DNA of 64,000 nt from Micropterus salmoides. Lineage: Eukaryota; Chordata; Actinopteri; Centrarchiformes; Centrarchidae. Position numbers and translations under genes: made by a program. Below the pieces are notes generated by a model, which saw only the letters and a list, made by a program, of their open reading frames with translations, was not told the origin of the DNA and did no database searches. Shown one piece after another: positions 61,807 to 64,000 of this stretch. The DNA lies in the NCBI RefSeq assembly GCF_014851395.1, contig NW_024040707.1, positions 22,242,457 to 22,306,456 of the forward strand, in the 5' to 3' direction. Position 1 is the stretch's first letter, and each line of letters starts with the position of its first letter.

Positions 61807-62689
61807 TACCATTGTGGTAGTAAAATGTGTGCGCTGGTAATGACCAAGGAATGGCTCTATTGTGTGTCTGTGGCTGGGCCAGTTGCCAATGCTGTTAGGA
61901 AATGACCCATGTAAAGAGGCTGAAGAATAGCCTGACACTCCTGAGTCCCATAATAACCATTATCCAATGCATGGCCTTCTTCTATGGAGGAGCAGTCTCG
62001 CTCCCTTTTTGCTTCTTATATCCTGTCCTCTCTCTCTCTAAAGAAACCTGGGTAAGGCATCGGATACTTTTGGAAAGATGCCCAGCCAGTGCCCATAAAA
62101 TCCCAACTGCTTAACTAGGCCCTAACCCCAACCCCATGCAATGTGTGTGCCACAGTGTACCACTGCAATATATTAGCTTATTTTTCTGTTTCTGTTTATC
62201 CAGCAGAGGATGTGTTTTTTTCTTGTTTTTCTTTGCTGACTGTTGTCCTAGTTTCTGGAAATGAAATACCAGTGGTGTTACTCTGCTATTACTTGACACA
62301 CATTTCACTTTCAGTTCAGTTTGGACTGTTACGATAACTCGCAGTCATGCACTAGGAAATACAAGACAAAAAAATTTATTTGAAGGAGCAATGACAATTA
62401 AAAACTGTCAGCTCAAAACAAACACATGGAAACGAACCAAGACAAAACAATCCCGGTATGACAGTAGCCAAATGCATCCATATGACTTGCCTGTGTGTTT
62501 CCACATTCATGTCACTCTGCACTTATTTGTTTCCTAATCCCTGCCTACATGGCTCTTTCCCCCTCCTGTCTCGGTCTCTAGCCGCCTGTTCCTTGCTGTC
62601 TTTGTATCCTTTCTCTGTCCTCATGTCTTGATCTGCCACCTGTCACTCTGTCACACCGAGGGGACAGGCTAGTGTGTCCATTTAAGCTT

Positions 62690-62960
62690 CAGACATTAAG
62701 CCTGACCGATAGAGAGAAAGGGAGCTTGGACCAAGTAAGAGAGGGAACACACAGGGGCCTCCGAGATTGACAAGCACCAATTGGCTGGCAACACCAACCC
62801 GTCTAATCCTTTTAAGATTTTCACATCAGTGCCCCCTGCCACTGCCACACAATGTCAAAGAAAGAATCAGGGCACTGCCGAAAATTGTGGAGAATTATCA
62901 GACCCAGAAAAGGCCACGTGCACGATTGTTTTTTGATGTGTTTTGCGGTTGTTGGTACTC
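62690..62960. promoter_or_regulatory. Conserved-element-like intronic island
   Basis: Complex block with ATTGACAAGCACCAATTGGC, CCCGTCTAATCCTTTTAAG, CAATGTCAAAGAAAGAATCAG and GGCCACGTGCACG (an E-box CACGTG). It is free of microsatellites. Visual judgement only. Confidence 0.38.
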
Positions 62961-63477
62961 AGCAAACGGCTTTGCTTTTGTTTGCCTGACCAGTTGCTTG
63001 GCGTAGTGGCTCACAGGTATGACCCTATCATTTATTTACAAACACCACACACGCGCATATACACAGCCACTCAGTGCTAAAATGTATAATTTAACAGACT
63101 ATTCAGTGATTTTTCTTTCCTTTTTTTTGGATCAGCATGCACAATGCATGAGTTTATGGAAATATGTGCACACGGGGCAAATTCAAATGCAGGCAGTAAC
63201 CTTTTAAAAAGCAAGTGGATAATTTATTTGTTTATTTGTTTGTCATTAATGATGTAAGATGAACAAATGTGTGCAAGATCATGCATAATTTAGATATTTA
63301 TGGTCATGTAATAATTTGGTATTATTTTATATGTTTGTTTCCATATATCAGGTGCATTTAATAAATGTGCTCTGGACACAGTTTCTTTAGAAGTTCTGTT
63401 TGGCTTTGAGTGTTCCTAACAAGAGAAATGTGTGTGTCAAAAAGATGTACCAGTGCATTGTGTAGGCATCTGTGTAC

Positions 63478-63574
63478 ATGTGTGTATGTAAGTATGTGTG
63501 AGTTTGTGTGTGTGTGTGTGTGAGTTTGTGTGTGTGTGTGTGTATGTGTGTGTGTGTGTGTGTGCGCGTGTGTC
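63478..63574. repeat. Degenerate (TG)n array with internal duplication
   Basis: TGTGAGTTTGTGTG occurs twice within a TG array that ends in GCGCGTG. Confidence 0.92.
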
Positions 63575-63675
63575 CACCCCAATGAAATAGTTTCCATTCA
63601 TTTAGAATGCCAACAATCACCCAAAACTGGGGTGTTCTAAGGCCAAGTTGCATGTACTGAAAGAAACGGCCGAGG

Positions 63676-63677
63676 TG

Positions 63678-63706
<29 letters not shown>
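63676..63706. repeat. (TG)n microsatellite
   Basis: About 14 TG units. Confidence 0.95.
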
Positions 63707-63708
<2 letters not shown>

Positions 63709-63850
63709 GTGGGTAGTTGATGTGGGTTTGAAGAGAAGACGAACCATGTCCACCTTCTTGTCAGTCCTTCATCTTTTGTGTTTTGGAGTGGAGCCCTTTC
63801 CAATGCTGTTTGATCTGCCCTTCTACCCCAGGATGGATCCATCAATAAAT

Positions 63851-63874
63851 AGTGTGTGTGTGTGTGTGTGTGTA
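63851..63874. repeat. (TG)n microsatellite
   Basis: About 11 TG units. Confidence 0.95.
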
Positions 63875-64000
63875 TATGAGGCCACTGTGGGGGATTATTG
63901 TGGGCCCTACGGCTGGCATTGATCGATGAGGCATCTGTCCTCTGAACACTGGACAGAGATGGGAAGAGGTCAAGACAGGTCTGAGTGTGTGGGCCTCACT

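Larger units (their letters stand above)
61639..64000 (+). other. prdm16: prdm16 downstream intron, 5' part
   Basis: It starts with GTGAGT and has no further exon within the window. TG arrays occur at 61761, 63478, 63676 and 63851. A FOX-like TTTATTTGTTTATTTGTTTG run lies at about 63223-63242. One complex island is at 62690. Confidence 0.8.

Noticed and set aside
61423..61905. 160-codon open frame covering the PR-domain exon
   Set aside because: Only 61504-61638 matches PRDM16. The flanks run through the acceptor tract and past a perfect GTGAGT donor, so they are intron read-through.

Overview
The window is vertebrate nuclear DNA, most likely from a ray-finned fish (probably a spiny-rayed teleost). 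The evidence is a gene split into very short exons by huge introns, very many long (TG)n/(CA)n arrays, and fossils of fish-type LINE and Tc1 elements. There are no operons, ribosome binding sites or other bacterial features. The many open frames of 60-160 codons are chance frames. Many simply translate TG, CA, CT or GA repeats.

Only two protein-coding exons can be supported, both on the + strand and both from one gene, prdm16 (a PR-domain zinc-finger transcription regulator). The first is 3478-3528, a 51-nt (or 48-nt) in-frame exon coding QMMNDHEEASPDSCIKK. The second is 61504-61638, a 135-nt exon coding the middle of the PR domain (NVKFALD...SWLKYVR...EEQNLAAC...DQ). Both are in phase 0 and join directly. 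Upstream exons (start codon, first half of the PR domain) and downstream exons (rest of the PR domain, zinc fingers) lie outside the window.

Layout: 1-3477 is the end of the upstream intron; 3478-3528 is the small exon; 3529-61503 is an intron of about 58 kb; 61504-61638 is the PR-domain exon; 61639-64000 is the start of the next intron. The large intron holds (a) about twenty islands of complex, repeat-poor sequence that look by eye like conserved non-coding regulatory elements, the densest at 13.5-16.7 kb, 22.1-22.6 kb and 46.1-49.7 kb; (b) dozens of microsatellites, often as inverted TG/CA pairs able to form hairpins in the pre-mRNA; (c) three recognisable transposon fossils: a LINE 3' end at 3806-4275, a LINE reverse-transcriptase fragment near 45 kb, and an antisense Tc1-like transposase fragment near 55.3-55.6 kb; and (d) one candidate unannotated terminal exon at 13488-13760.

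No RNA gene, CRISPR array or second protein-coding gene was found. Enhancer-like calls rest on visual judgement only, and an alignment to other fish genomes would decide them. The best points for follow-up are the tandem NAGNAG acceptor of the small exon, the possible alternative terminal exon, the complementary compound microsatellites at 33.1 and 34.4 kb, and several perfect inverted repeats.
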